In this document: in pieces, positions 1 through 7,122 of the stretch
Layout of the letters: every line of letters begins with the position of its first letter
How positions within the stretch are numbered: position 1 is the first letter of the stretch
Assembly: GCA_002421475.1 (NCBI GenBank)
Contig: DIJW01000222.1
Location: forward strand, 1 to 8,999
Origin: Thiomicrospira sp. UBA5634
GTDB taxonomy: Bacteria; Pseudomonadota; Gammaproteobacteria; Thiomicrospirales; Thiomicrospiraceae
Reading direction: 5' to 3'
Length of the DNA: 8,999 nucleotides
Translations under genes and position numbers: made by a program
Notes under the pieces: generated by a model
The model's database searches: none
What the model was told of the DNA's origin: nothing
The model's input: only the letters and a program-made list of their open reading frames with translations

Positions 1-261
1 GAAGAATTCAAAGGTACCGGTAACATGGAACTTCATCTGTCGCGCAATATCGCGGAAAAACGCACCTTCCCGGCAATTAATCTTAATAAATCAGGCACGC
101 GTAAAGAAGAACTTCTTACTAAGCCGGATGAATTACAAAACATTTGGATTCTTCGTCGTTTCTTGCACAGCATGAACGAAATTGAAGCCATTGAAACCCT
201 GATTGATCAGATGAAAGTCAGTAAAACCAATCAGGCGCTGTTTGAATCAATGAAACGCTAA
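1..261 (+). CDS. rho: Transcription termination factor Rho, C-terminal fragment
   Basis: The reading frame is open from base 1 and ends at TAA 259-261, giving the last 86 residues of Rho; the 5' part lies outside the window. Rho is the hexameric RNA-dependent ATPase/helicase that ends transcription of untranslated RNA. The fragment matches the conserved C-terminal ATPase region: it opens with [15 protein letters not shown], followed by the FPAI block, the SGTRKEELL block, and the helical end with WILRR and the MKxxKTNxxLF tail. The ATG at base 25 is an internal methionine, not the start, because family identity continues upstream of it. The ending at KR is normal for the family, so the gene appears intact at its 3' end. 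Identification rests on recalled family sequence and is strong. Confidence 0.95.
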   Translation, partial: EEFKGTGNMELHLSRNIAEKRTFPAINLNKSGTRKEELLTKPDELQNIWILRRFLHSMNEIEAIETLIDQMKVSKTNQALFESMKR

Positions 262-268
262 ACCCTCC

Positions 269-302
269 GCACATTCTTAATTAAAGTTCAGGATGTGCTT
301 TT
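269..302 (+). terminator. Possible weak intrinsic terminator after rho
   Basis: GCACAT (269-274) can pair with ATGTGC (293-298), leaving an 18-base loop, and is followed directly by TTTT (299-302). It sits eight bases past the rho stop codon and ahead of the rpmE2 promoter, the right place for a terminator. The stem is short and the loop large, so this is only a moderate candidate. Confidence 0.4.
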
Positions 303-326
303 AGCTGATTTATCAAAAACATGCAC

Positions 327-338
327 CAAGTCGACTTG
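327..338. promoter_or_regulatory. 12-bp palindrome overlapping the rpmE2 -35 box
   Basis: CAAGTCGACTTG is a perfect inverted repeat whose last three bases overlap the TTGATT hexamer. A palindrome at this position could be a repressor site. It does not resemble the AT-rich Zur box that controls type B L31 genes in some bacteria. A chance palindrome is possible. Confidence 0.3.
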
Positions 339-363
339 ATTTAAACAAAAACTCTGTTAAAAT
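336..363 (+). promoter_or_regulatory. Probable sigma-70 promoter of rpmE2
   Basis: TTGATT (336-341) and TAAAAT (358-363) are separated by 16 bases, close to the -35/-10 consensus. Transcription would start near 370, leaving a leader of about 34 bases. The 12-bp palindrome at 327-338 runs into the -35 hexamer. The call is by eye. Confidence 0.55.
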
Positions 364-403
364 CTCGTCTTTATTTTTAAACCCAACAATTTGGACCGTC
401 ATT

Positions 404-655
404 ATGAAAGCAGACATTCATCCAGAATACAACGACGTCGTCTTCCAGGACATTTCTACTGGTGAGACTTTTGTGACTCGTTCTACCATTAAAACTTCTG
501 GCGACACCATCACGCTAGACGGTAAAGAATACCCGCTAGTTCGTGTTGAAGTATCAAGTGCTTCTCACCCATTCTATACTGGTAAGCAAACCTTGGTTGA
601 TACTGAAGGCCGTGTTGAGAAATTCCGTCAAAAATACGGTTCTCTTCGCAAATAA
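404..655 (+). CDS. rpmE2: 50S ribosomal protein L31, type B (zinc-independent)
   Basis: This 83-aa protein is a component of the large ribosomal subunit and takes part in the bridge to the small subunit. It begins [16 protein letters not shown] and contains the hallmark [11 protein letters not shown] segment (residues 51-61) and an [12 protein letters not shown] tail. This is the pattern of the type B form (E. coli YkgM). It has no cysteine, so it lacks the zinc-binding CxxC of type A L31. In many species the type B form is a paralogue used under zinc shortage. Here it sits alone behind rho with a strong-looking promoter and terminator, so it may be the main L31, but that cannot be tested in one window. 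The start ATG follows a weak GGA (393-395). Confidence 0.95.
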   Translation: MKADIHPEYNDVVFQDISTGETFVTRSTIKTSGDTITLDGKEYPLVRVEVSSASHPFYTGKQTLVDTEGRVEKFRQKYGSLRK

Positions 656-681
656 GCCGTTCGGGATTTATCTCCAGACAC

Positions 682-713
682 AAAAAAGCCACATTTTACA
701 TGTGGCTTTTTTT
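682..713 (+). terminator. Strong Rho-independent terminator of rpmE2
   Basis: GCCACAT (688-694) pairs with ATGTGGC (700-706) around a 5-base loop, and the stem extends through six A bases (682-687) pairing with T 707-712. A run of seven T (707-713) follows. It starts 27 bases after the rpmE2 stop. The A-run upstream means it could also work on the opposite strand. Confidence 0.9.
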
Positions 714-769
714 ATACCGTTAACATTACAATGACTGACATCTTCCCAAACTGTTAACCGGAGTTTAGC

Positions 770-1501
770 TTGAAAGATCTCACCTGGTCATCGCTCGATT
801 CACTGTCTCTTCCCATTAAAGCGTTATTTACCGGCTATTTACTTGTCATCGGTTTAGGTTTAATGATGGCGGGCGCACAAATTGTACTGACACATGGCAT
901 GGCTGACGGCAAAGTCGGGCTTTCAATAGATGACATTGTCTATAGTTATTATGGTGACCGCAGCGGATCAAAACTTGAAATGAAACTTAATGGCTCCATG
1001 CAGGACAAAGCGCCACACGAAGCGAATTTGACCCTAATTAAATGGGCGCGCGAAGGTGCTAATCCGGTCGAATGGGAACCCAGCATCAAGCCTATTGTTG
1101 ACCAATATTGTGCCGTATGTCATGCCAGTATTCCGGGGTTGCCCAACATTTCTAAACTGAACGAAATGCAAAAAGTAGCCGCGATTGACACCGGCGCAGC
1201 TTGGTCAACACTTGCGCGAGTGTCGCATATTCATCTTTTCGGCATCGCGTTTATCTTCTTTTTTGTCGGACTGATTTTTAGCTTTGCAACTGGCTTTAAC
1301 CCGCTAATCAAAGCACTGCTCATTTTTACTCCATTCGCATTTTTAATTCTCGACATTGCGGCTTGGTGGTTAACAAAGGCGCATCCTGGTTTTGCAATCT
1401 TGGTTATTGTTGCCGGTATTGGTTACACCATTGCGTCCAGCACCATGATATTGACTTCGTTATATCAAATGTGGATTTCGCCTTGGCGTCAACAACATTA
1501 A
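770..1501 (+). CDS. Membrane protein with a single c-type haem motif (CxxCH)
   Basis: This 243-aa protein has four likely membrane helices at about residues 17-41, 151-174, 177-200 and 205-232. The roughly 110-residue loop between helices 1 and 2 contains CAVCH (114-118), the covalent haem attachment motif of cytochromes c. If functional, the loop must face the periplasm and be matured by the cytochrome c assembly machinery. His153 and His155 at the start of helix 2 could be further ligands. The overall arrangement recalls the membrane and cytochrome parts of PuuD-like proteins, but I do not recognise a named family and assign no substrate. The start is TTG at 770, with GGAG (760-763) six bases upstream. 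The in-frame ATG at 731 is followed by a stop, so it cannot be used. The nuclease gene follows after 54 bases on the same strand. Confidence 0.8.
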   Translation: MKDLTWSSLDSLSLPIKALFTGYLLVIGLGLMMAGAQIVLTHGMADGKVGLSIDDIVYSYYGDRSGSKLEMKLNGSMQDKAPHEANLTLIKWAREGANPVEWEPSIKPIVDQYCAVCHASIPGLPNISKLNEMQKVAAIDTGAAWSTLARVSHIHLFGIAFIFFFVGLIFSFATGFNPLIKALLIFTPFAFLILDIAAWWLTKAHPGFAILVIVAGIGYTIASSTMILTSLYQMWISPWRQQH

Positions 1502-1555
1502 TCTAAACTTTTCGGCTGAATTGCACAGCCTATAACGATGCTTTACAATGAGCCA

Positions 1556-2359
1556 ATGATGAAAAAACTCCTGATTTGCCTCACTTTATTGTCTCCGCTG
1601 AGTGCTGTTTCTGCTCAAGATGATGTCTGCAAACCGCAAAATATTGATGTTTGGACTCATGCTCGCATCGCACAAGCCGGTAACTTGATGTCGGTTGATG
1701 GCCGTCAACTGCGATTAACCGGTATTTATGCGCCGGAAATGGGCAACCCCAGTAAACGAAATGACCCGCCACGACCCTTATCACGTGAATCACAAACCTT
1801 TTTAAATCGCACCTTGGCAAGCCACAAAATGCGCATCGGTATTCAATACGATAAAAACCGCGTAGACGCATATGGCCGTCCCGAAGCGCATGTGTTTTTA
1901 GAAGATGGCACCAATATTAATGCGTTAATGATTGAAAACGGCTTGGCATTGGCATTAACCAGCCCACCCAACTTGGGTTACCAGGCCTGCTACGTGGCTG
2001 CGGAACAACGGGCACGCAATGCTAATCGTGGATTATGGCGTTTACCGCTAAACTCACCGGAACTTAAATATCCTTTAGTATTAAGCAGCGATTTATCCGA
2101 TCTCGACACCGGGTTTCGTATAATTCACGGCACTGTTCGTCAAGTATTACGTACCAAAAATAATTATGTGATTAACTTCGATACTACCGGTATTCGGGTT
2201 CAACGTGAACATTGGTCGCATTTCGATTTTGCCCAACTGGAAGCACTAAAAGGCCAAGAAATTGAAGTCCGTGGTTTCGCCTTTGCATTCCAAGGCAGTA
2301 TGTACATGGTCATTGACCACCCGAGCGCCATCAACAAACTGAACCCTTATCTCAAATAG
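1556..2359 (+). CDS. Exported staphylococcal-nuclease-like (thermonuclease family) protein
   Basis: The mature part is an SNase/OB-fold domain (about residues 30-165) plus a C-terminal second OB-like module beginning near GTVRQVL, an arrangement seen in many proteobacterial thermonuclease-family proteins. The N-terminus MMKKLLICLTLLSPLSAVSA is a clear signal peptide, so the protein is probably periplasmic or secreted. Residues matching S. aureus nuclease Arg35, Glu43 and Arg87 are present: Arg53 and Glu61 in LRLTGIYAPE, and Arg108 in AYGRPEA. The usual metal-binding Asp of the G-I-D-A-P-E block is Tyr here, so calcium-dependent activity may be weakened or lost. Two cysteines (25 and 145) may form a disulfide. 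I chose ATG 1556 (or 1559) because the signal peptide starts there; an in-frame ATG at 1538 adds six residues without a ribosome site. Confidence 0.85.
   Translation: MMKKLLICLTLLSPLSAVSAQDDVCKPQNIDVWTHARIAQAGNLMSVDGRQLRLTGIYAPEMGNPSKRNDPPRPLSRESQTFLNRTLASHKMRIGIQYDKNRVDAYGRPEAHVFLEDGTNINALMIENGLALALTSPPNLGYQACYVAAEQRARNANRGLWRLPLNSPELKYPLVLSSDLSDLDTGFRIIHGTVRQVLRTKNNYVINFDTTGIRVQREHWSHFDFAQLEALKGQEIEVRGFAFAFQGSMYMVIDHPSAINKLNPYLK
1980..1991. repeat. Near-copy of the ACCAGGCCTGGT palindrome (one mismatch)
   Basis: ACCAGGCCTGCT matches the dispersed 12-bp palindrome at 11 of 12 positions. It lies inside the nuclease gene, read as Tyr-Gln-Ala-Cys-Tyr. Because it includes one of the conserved-looking cysteines, it may be a chance match, not a true copy. 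Confidence 0.35.
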
Positions 2360-2448
2360 TCCCTTTATCCGCGTCTTTATATTCCGTAACTTGTGCAGGT
2401 TCTTCACTCAATTTCCTTAAAATAACTCGGGGTTTTAGCAATCAAAGG

Positions 2449-2476
2449 TGACAGTGTTCTGCATTGTCGCTAGAAT
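2449..2476 (+). promoter_or_regulatory. Probable sigma-70 promoter of hemE
   Basis: GTGACA (2449-2454) and TAGAAT (2471-2476), each five of six to consensus, are separated by 16 bases. The start point would be near 2483, leaving a leader of about 25 bases before the hemE ATG. The call is by eye. Confidence 0.5.
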
Positions 2477-2507
2477 AACGTTTTTTGATTTTTAAAAAGG
2501 TTATCTC

Positions 2508-3572
2508 ATGTCCGCATTACAAAACGATCGCTTTTTACGTGCTTTGTTGCGCCAACCTGTTGACCGCACTCCGGTATGGATGATGCGCCAAGCAGGTCGT
2601 TATCTGCCTGAATACCGTGCAACACGTGCTAAAGCCGGTTCTTTTATGGATTTGTGTCGTAATGCGGAATTAGCTTGTGAAGTAACCTTACAGCCGCTTG
2701 AGCGTTTTCCGTTGGATGCCGCGATTTTGTTTTCCGACATTTTGACCATTCCTGATGCAATGGGATTAGGTCTGCGTTTCTCTACCGGCGAAGGCCCGAT
2801 TTTTGATAAACCGGTGCGCAGCATGGCCGATGCCAAAAAATTGTATGTACCGGACATGGGCTCAGACTTAGGTTATGTCATGGATGCGGTCAGCACAATC
2901 CGTAAAGCGTTGAATGGACGTGTTCCGTTAATTGGTTTCTCCGGCAGTCCGTGGACTTTGGCTACTTATATGGTTGAAGGCGGCTCAAGCAAAACGTTCT
3001 CGATTATCAAAGCGATGATGTATGACGAACCGGCCACTTTACATCACATTTTAGATGTATTGGCCGACTCGGTCATTGCTTATCTGAATGCTCAAATTGA
3101 AGCCGGTGCCCAAGCGGTTCAAGTGTTTGATACCTGGGGCGGCGTATTAACCCCACGTGACTATAAAGAGTTCTCGCTAAACTACATGGCTAAAATTGTA
3201 AACGGCCTCAAACGTGAACATAACGGCGTTAAAATTCCGGTCATCCTGTTTACCAAAGGCGGTGGTCAATGGTTAGAAGCGATGGCAGATACCGGCGCTG
3301 ATGCACTCGGTTTGGATTGGACAACCGACATTGATGATGCACGCCGTCGTGTTGGTGATCGTGTTGCGATCCAAGGCAATATGGATCCAAGTATGTTGTA
3401 TGCTTCACCGGCGCGTATTCGTGAAGAAGTAGCGACTATTTTGGCTAAGTTCGGCAAAGGTTCAGGCCATGTCTTTAACCTAGGTCATGGCATCCATCCG
3501 GAAGTGAAACCGGAACATGCCGAAGCCTTTATTAAAGCCGTGGTTGAGTTAAGTCCACAATATCACGGTTAA
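2508..3572 (+). CDS. hemE: Uroporphyrinogen decarboxylase
   Basis: This is the cytosolic enzyme that removes four carboxyl groups from uroporphyrinogen III to make coproporphyrinogen III in haem synthesis. The product is 354 aa, the normal bacterial length. Visible family signatures are [15 protein letters not shown] (residues 23-37; Arg27 and Arg31 bind substrate), FSDIL with the catalytic Asp77, the [17 protein letters not shown] block with Tyr154, and NLGHGI near the C-terminus with His327. All expected active-site residues are present, so the gene looks intact. ATG 2508 has AAAGG (2496-2500) seven bases upstream. The gene stands alone behind its own promoter and converges with the EAL-HDOD gene. 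Haem supply would also serve the nearby CxxCH protein, but that link is only by neighbourhood. Confidence 0.98.
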   Translation: MSALQNDRFLRALLRQPVDRTPVWMMRQAGRYLPEYRATRAKAGSFMDLCRNAELACEVTLQPLERFPLDAAILFSDILTIPDAMGLGLRFSTGEGPIFDKPVRSMADAKKLYVPDMGSDLGYVMDAVSTIRKALNGRVPLIGFSGSPWTLATYMVEGGSSKTFSIIKAMMYDEPATLHHILDVLADSVIAYLNAQIEAGAQAVQVFDTWGGVLTPRDYKEFSLNYMAKIVNGLKREHNGVKIPVILFTKGGGQWLEAMADTGADALGLDWTTDIDDARRRVGDRVAIQGNMDPSMLYASPARIREEVATILAKFGKGSGHVFNLGHGIHPEVKPEHAEAFIKAVVELSPQYHG

Positions 3573-3587
3573 GATTTAACCACTCCA

Positions 3588-3615
3588 TGCTAGCCACCAG
3601 GCCTGGTGGCTAGCA
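3588..3615. repeat. Perfect 28-bp palindrome with an ACCAGGCCTGGT core, between convergent genes
   Basis: Bases 3588-3601 (TGCTAGCCACCAGG) are the exact reverse complement of 3602-3615. The centre, 3596-3607, is a full copy of the dispersed palindrome ACCAGGCCTGGT. It lies 15 bases after hemE stops and 17 bases before the end of the convergent EAL-HDOD gene. Transcripts from either side would form a strong hairpin, so it may help end or protect both mRNAs. No T-run follows on either strand, so it is not a standard intrinsic terminator. Confidence 0.85.
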
Positions 3616-3632
3616 AAATGGCGTCATTTGAA

Positions 3633-4841
3633 TTAATCTGATGGGTTTAAATTGACGTGTTGCGAAAATTGCATCGCTTGTAAATAAAGATTCGACAGCT
3701 CCGTTGGCGTACAGTCTTTCGGCAGTTTGAAGCTTGTTTGTCCTTGCTCAATTCCTTTTACCGCTTTTAAAGCAATACCCGGTGGGTTATTTTTTCCCAA
3801 TAACGCATCAACAATTGTTTCATCCAAATGCAGACTTTCCAGCAAGGTTTCCAAATCCATAACCGCATCTAGGGTCGAAAACAATCCAACAGTAAAATAC
3901 ATTTCTTTTGTACGTTCAGCTTGTTTGATTCCGACCAACTCACAAAACTTCGCTCGTGTTAATGAAGTATGAAATAACTCATCCGGCTTATCATCCATTC
4001 CGGACAACACTAACATACTCGCCCAGCTTTTTAGCCGCTCCAACCCAAACCGCAAAACCGCATCATGAACCGATGTCACCTTGTGTTTAGAGTCGGCATT
4101 CTGCGCTAAAAAACGTAGCAGCTTTTGGCTTAATGAGACATCACGCGCAATAATTTCACTTAACTTGTGCATATCAACATTTGGGTCATACACACTCGAC
4201 AACAAGTCTAAAACACTGGCTTTATTCGTCGGTAAACGTTGACCTTTGATAATCACCGGTTTGGCGAAAAAGTAACCTTGAAAATAATCAAAACCAATTT
4301 TTTTACAAAACTCGAACTGCTCGCGTGTCTCCACTTTTTCCGCTAACAAACGCACGCCTTTATCTTTTAGACGCTGCACATGATCCATCAGCTGCTTCGG
4401 GCCAACTTGCAAAATATCGACTTTAATAATATCGGCGAGCGCTTCAAGCGGTTCAAGTTTGGGATTAAACACATAGTCATCGAGTGCGATGCTATAACCC
4501 TTATCGCGCAACTTCTGAATCGCACTGAGCAAACTTGGTGTGACATTAACGTCTTCGAGAATTTCGATAATGACTTGATTTTTAGGGAAAAACGGCTGAT
4601 ATTCGCGTAACAACAAACCTTCGGTGAAGTTGATAAACACCTTATGATCGCCGGCAACGTCTTTAATGCCTATGTCACCAAAGGTATGTAGCATCACCTG
4701 TGCAGATGCACTGTCGCCGCCGACAATCACCGCATGATAGTCTTCCACATTGGTACGAAACAGCAATTCGTAAGCGAACAGCTGCAACTGACCATTAAAA
4801 ACCGGTTGGCGACCGACATAGACATCAATCAATTTAGACAT
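3633..4841 (-). CDS. EAL-HDOD domain signalling protein (YuxH/CdgJ-like)
   Basis: This 402-aa soluble protein has an N-terminal EAL domain (about 1-200) and a C-terminal HDOD domain (about 205-395). It starts with the YVGRQPVFN and YELLFR blocks typical of this fusion. Most residues at canonical EAL phosphodiesterase positions can be matched: Glu25 (YELLFR), Asn71, Glu93, Asp121-Asp122 (LDDY), Lys140, Glu168, Glu171 and Gln188 (FQGYFF). The loop after the Asp pair lacks the usual glycine-rich sequence, so cyclic-di-GMP hydrolysis is possible but not assured. HDOD domains lack the HD catalytic pair and act in regulation; relatives affect motility and c-di-GMP output. The gene lies 75 bases downstream of yggX on the same strand and may be cotranscribed with mutY-yggX. 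No clear ribosome site is visible at the ATG. Confidence 0.88.
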   Translation of the reverse strand: MSKLIDVYVGRQPVFNGQLQLFAYELLFRTNVEDYHAVIVGGDSASAQVMLHTFGDIGIKDVAGDHKVFINFTEGLLLREYQPFFPKNQVIIEILEDVNVTPSLLSAIQKLRDKGYSIALDDYVFNPKLEPLEALADIIKVDILQVGPKQLMDHVQRLKDKGVRLLAEKVETREQFEFCKKIGFDYFQGYFFAKPVIIKGQRLPTNKASVLDLLSSVYDPNVDMHKLSEIIARDVSLSQKLLRFLAQNADSKHKVTSVHDAVLRFGLERLKSWASMLVLSGMDDKPDELFHTSLTRAKFCELVGIKQAERTKEMYFTVGLFSTLDAVMDLETLLESLHLDETIVDALLGKNNPPGIALKAVKGIEQGQTSFKLPKDCTPTELSNLYLQAMQFSQHVNLNPSD

Positions 4842-4916
4842 TTTTTAACCAGATAAAACAAACAATTAATATAGTCTATACCAAAACTTTACCCTTGTCT
4901 CATCCTGTTTAGCCGA

Positions 4917-5186
4917 TCAAACAGGCTTAAACTCATCCGGCATATCAATTTCTTCATCGCCGAAAAGGAATTTTTGCATTTCTTCCATTAGAAAAGTGCG
5001 CGCTTTTGGATCCAAACTAGACAAACGATATTCGTTAATCAAAATTGTCTGCTGACCTAACCACTGTTTCCAAGCCTCTTTTGACACGTTTTCAAATACT
5101 TTTTTACCCAACTCACCTGGAAAGGGCGGAAAATCCAGCCCTTCCATTTGCTCTTTTATTTTTGCGCACATGACAGTTCTTGCCAT
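4917..5186 (-). CDS. yggX: Fe(2+)-trafficking / oxidative damage protection protein
   Basis: This 89-aa protein matches E. coli YggX closely in length and pattern: [11 protein letters not shown] start with the conserved Cys7, [11 protein letters not shown] (19-29), [21 protein letters not shown] and the EEMQKFLFG tail. YggX is thought to help move iron and protect iron-sulfur enzymes from oxidative damage. It directly follows mutY, whose product carries an Fe-S cluster, and this order is conserved in gammaproteobacteria. I place the start at ATG 5186 because AAGGAG sits six bases upstream and the family begins MxRT. An in-frame TTG at 5204 would add six residues but lies inside the mutY end. 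The ribosome site touches the mutY stop codon, suggesting translational coupling. Confidence 0.95.
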   Translation of the reverse strand: MARTVMCAKIKEQMEGLDFPPFPGELGKKVFENVSKEAWKQWLGQQTILINEYRLSSLDPKARTFLMEEMQKFLFGDEEIDMPDEFKPV

Positions 5187-5196
5187 TTTATTCTCC

Positions 5197-6246
5197 TTAG
5201 CCAAACGGCTTTTCCTCTAATGTTTTTTCAATCAAAACTTTAATCGGCGCGGGCAGCCCTAAAGTCAACGCCGCCTTTAAATCAAACCATTGCTCGGTTT
5301 CATCCTGATCCGACTCGGCAACTTGCGCATTAGCGCGCGCTAAAACCGGCTGAATCATCAAATGATAATGACTAAAGGTATGTTTAATAACCTGCCATTC
5401 TAACAAACTATTCAAATCCACCCTACTGAGTAACAGCGCATTCTTCGAATCAAATTGCGGCAAACTATACAACCCACCCCAAATACCCTTGTCCGGGCGG
5501 CGTTGTAGAGCAATTTGCTCTTGAGCGTTAAACTTCAGCAGCATCCAAGTTTCACGGGTTGGAATCGTTTTTTTCGCTTTCGGGATCGGAAAATCTTTCA
5601 CTCGATTACACAACCAGGCCTGGCAGTCGGATTTTAACGGACAATATTCACAACCAGGCCTGGTTCTTGAACATAAACTCGCGCCCAAATCCATCATCGC
5701 TTGGGTATAGTCAGCCAGCCGATTATCCGGCACGTCGGCTAATAAAGTTTCCGCCATTTGCCAAAGTTGCGTTTCAACTTTTTTGTCGCCCGGCCAACCT
5801 TCAACTGCAAAATAACGACTTAACACCCGTTTTACATTGCCGTCCAAAATCGCATAACGTTGTAGATACGCTTGCGCCAAAATCGCACCCGCCGTTGAAC
5901 GCCCGATTCCGGGTAGAGCTACAATCTGATCATAGTCTTGCGGAAACTCAGCGCCATATTCAGTCTGAATAATCTGTGCGGCTTTATGCAAATTGCGTCC
6001 ACGCGCGTAATAACCCAAACCCGCCCAATGCGCCAACACCTCATCGGTTGTGGCATTGGCCAAGGCGTTAATATCGGGGAATGAGGTCATAAAGCGCCGG
6101 TAATACGGCATCACCGTTTGCACTTGGGTTTGTTGCAACATGATTTCCGACACCCAAACATGATACGCCGTGCGCGGCTGGTGCCACGGTAAATCATGGC
6201 GACCGAATTCATCAAACCAAGTCAACAACTGCTGTGCAAAACTCAC
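5197..6246 (-). CDS. mutY: A/G-specific adenine DNA glycosylase
   Basis: MutY removes adenine mispaired with 8-oxoguanine or guanine in base excision repair. From GTG 6246 the product is 349 aa, against 350 in E. coli. It has the LPW block, [11 protein letters not shown] with catalytic Glu34, the helix-hairpin-helix [23 protein letters not shown] with Asp135, and the Fe-S cluster cysteines 192, 199, 202 and 208 (C-x6-C-x2-C-x5-C). The C-terminal NUDIX-like domain includes [12 protein letters not shown] and HTFSHYHL, which read 8-oxoG. GTG 6246 has GGAGG five bases upstream; the in-frame TTG at 6264 would put that site inside the gene. The Fe-S loop region holds two copies of the ACCAGGCCTGGT palindrome, 40 bp apart. 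yggX follows ten bases later. Confidence 0.97.
   Translation of the reverse strand: MSFAQQLLTWFDEFGRHDLPWHQPRTAYHVWVSEIMLQQTQVQTVMPYYRRFMTSFPDINALANATTDEVLAHWAGLGYYARGRNLHKAAQIIQTEYGAEFPQDYDQIVALPGIGRSTAGAILAQAYLQRYAILDGNVKRVLSRYFAVEGWPGDKKVETQLWQMAETLLADVPDNRLADYTQAMMDLGASLCSRTRPGCEYCPLKSDCQAWLCNRVKDFPIPKAKKTIPTRETWMLLKFNAQEQIALQRRPDKGIWGGLYSLPQFDSKNALLLSRVDLNSLLEWQVIKHTFSHYHLMIQPVLARANAQVAESDQDETEQWFDLKAALTLGLPAPIKVLIEKTLEEKPFG
5613..5624. repeat. ACCAGGCCTGGT-family palindrome, copy inside mutY (distal)
   Basis: ACCAGGCCTGGC keeps the 10-bp core CCAGGCCTGG perfect and differs only in the last base. Read on the mutY strand it encodes Gln-Ala-Trp just after the last cluster cysteine, with the core starting at codon position 3. 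It shares CACAACCAGGCCTGG with the next copy. Confidence 0.8.
5652..5665. repeat. ACCAGGCCTGGT palindrome, copy inside the mutY Fe-S loop
   Basis: AACCAGGCCTGGTT is a perfect 14-bp palindrome containing the full 12-bp motif (5653-5664). On the mutY strand it encodes Thr-Arg-Pro-Gly between the first and second cluster cysteines, with the core starting at codon position 2. The Arg is an AGG codon. Confidence 0.85.
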
Positions 6247-6257
6247 CCTGCCCTCCA

Positions 6258-6286
6258 AGGACAACTTATAGTAAGTCGGTTATACT
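6258..6286 (+). promoter_or_regulatory. Possible sigma-70 promoter of trmB
   Basis: TATACT (6281-6286) is a good -10 hexamer; AGGACA (6258-6263) lies 17 bases upstream as a weaker -35. The leader to the ATG at 6322 would be about 30 bases. The same 75-bp spacer must also hold the mutY promoter on the other strand, which I could not place with confidence. Confidence 0.45.
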
Positions 6287-6310
6287 AGCAGACTTTTCAA
6301 AACCTGCTAG
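6285..6310. promoter_or_regulatory. Inverted repeat in the trmB leader
   Basis: CTAGCAG (6285-6291) and CTGCTAG (6304-6310) form a 7-bp inverted repeat around 12 bases. It begins at the end of the -10 box and ends next to the weak AGAG ribosome site. It could be an operator or a leader hairpin that affects trmB translation; the sequence does not say which. Confidence 0.3.
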
Positions 6311-6321
6311 AGATCTGCAAC

Positions 6322-7047
6322 ATGACCGAAATCGCCGATTCAACTCAACAACCTGAGTCATCTGACCAACCAGGCCTGGTGCGCCGCATCAAAAGTTTCG
6401 TGCTGCGCCAAGGGCGTATGTCCAAAGGCCAACAAGCCGCGCTGGAACGCCTGTGGCCGCAATATGGTTTAGAAATTGACGGTGGTTTGCTGGATCTTCA
6501 ACAACTGTTTGGTCGCGATGCACCCACCTATGTTGAAATCGGTTTTGGCATGGGCACAAGTCTGGCGCAAATGGCGGCGGATAATCCTGATCGCAACTAT
6601 ATCGGCATCGAAGTACATCGTCCCGGCGTCGGCGCATTATGCAAGCTGATCGAAGAACAGGGTTTAAGCAATATTCGGATTTTTAACCACGACGCGATTG
6701 AAGTATTAGAAAAGCGTATTCCGTTAAATAGTCTGGCAGGCGTGTATCTATTTTTCCCTGATCCTTGGCACAAAGCCCGCCATAAAAAACGCCGCATCGT
6801 GCAAGCAGAATTTGCCGCCAAACTCGCGCAGCATCTTAAAAGCGGCGGCGAATTTCACATGGCGACCGACTGGGAAGATTATGCGTTACACATGATGGAA
6901 GTCATGAGCGCCGCGCCGGATTACACCAACGCCGCCGGAGCAGAACAATATATGCCACGCCCCGACTACCGCCCGCTAACGAAATTCGAACAACGCGGCC
7001 ATCGTTTAGGACATGGGGTTTGGGATTTGATATTTAAGAAAAAATAG
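6322..7047 (+). CDS. trmB: tRNA (guanine-N7-)-methyltransferase
   Basis: TrmB transfers a methyl group from S-adenosylmethionine to N7 of G46 in the variable loop of tRNAs. The 241-aa product has the expected gammaproteobacterial layout: the [12 protein letters not shown] block (21-32), the SAM-binding [10 protein letters not shown] motif (71-80), [11 protein letters not shown] (94-104), the catalytic-site [14 protein letters not shown] (145-158), ATDWEDYA (181-188) and [13 protein letters not shown] (220-232). All are intact. The first 20 residues are poorly conserved in the family. A copy of the ACCAGGCCTGGT palindrome (6369-6380) sits exactly at the end of this tail, encoding Pro-Gly-Leu-Val just before the conserved block. 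The ATG has only a weak AGAG upstream. The gene is divergent from mutY. Confidence 0.97.
   Translation: MTEIADSTQQPESSDQPGLVRRIKSFVLRQGRMSKGQQAALERLWPQYGLEIDGGLLDLQQLFGRDAPTYVEIGFGMGTSLAQMAADNPDRNYIGIEVHRPGVGALCKLIEEQGLSNIRIFNHDAIEVLEKRIPLNSLAGVYLFFPDPWHKARHKKRRIVQAEFAAKLAQHLKSGGEFHMATDWEDYALHMMEVMSAAPDYTNAAGAEQYMPRPDYRPLTKFEQRGHRLGHGVWDLIFKKK
6369..6380. repeat. ACCAGGCCTGGT palindrome, copy inside trmB
   Basis: This is a perfect copy of the 12-bp palindrome in the variable N-terminal tail of TrmB. The core CCAGGCCTGG starts at codon position 1 (Pro-Gly-Leu-Val). With the two mutY copies, the core is thus found in all three codon phases. Confidence 0.85.
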
Positions 7048-7122
7048 ATGTTGTTAAACATTTACTTTGAGATCAACAACATAGTGACTACTAATTGATA
7101 AACATAAAATGAACGCTAAATG

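Noticed and set aside
327..363. Zur-box control of rpmE2
   Set aside because: No AT-rich Zur-type dyad was found; the only palindrome has a different sequence.
543..734. 63-codon open frame overlapping rpmE2 and its terminator
   Set aside because: It is out of frame with rpmE2, runs through the terminator hairpin and has no ribosome site.
1581..1871. 96-codon minus-strand frame opposite the nuclease gene
   Set aside because: It is a shadow frame; the + strand gene has a signal peptide and conserved motifs.
5187..5204. Longer yggX start at TTG 5204
   Set aside because: It overlaps the mutY end and swallows the AAGGAG ribosome site; the family begins at the ATG at 5186.
5613..5665. CRISPR-like array from the two mutY repeats
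   Set aside because: Only two short palindromic copies inside a coding region, with no cas genes.
5559..5972. 137-codon open frame on the + strand opposite mutY
   Set aside because: It lies wholly antisense to a well-supported gene, and its product has no recognisable features.
6247..6264. Longer mutY start at TTG 6264
   Set aside because: The GGAGG ribosome site would lie inside the gene, and GTG 6246 gives the normal family length.
7048..7082. Inverted repeat ATGTTGTT / AACAACAT after trmB as a terminator
   Set aside because: The stem is AT-rich, the loop is 19 bases and no T-run follows, so terminator function is not supported.
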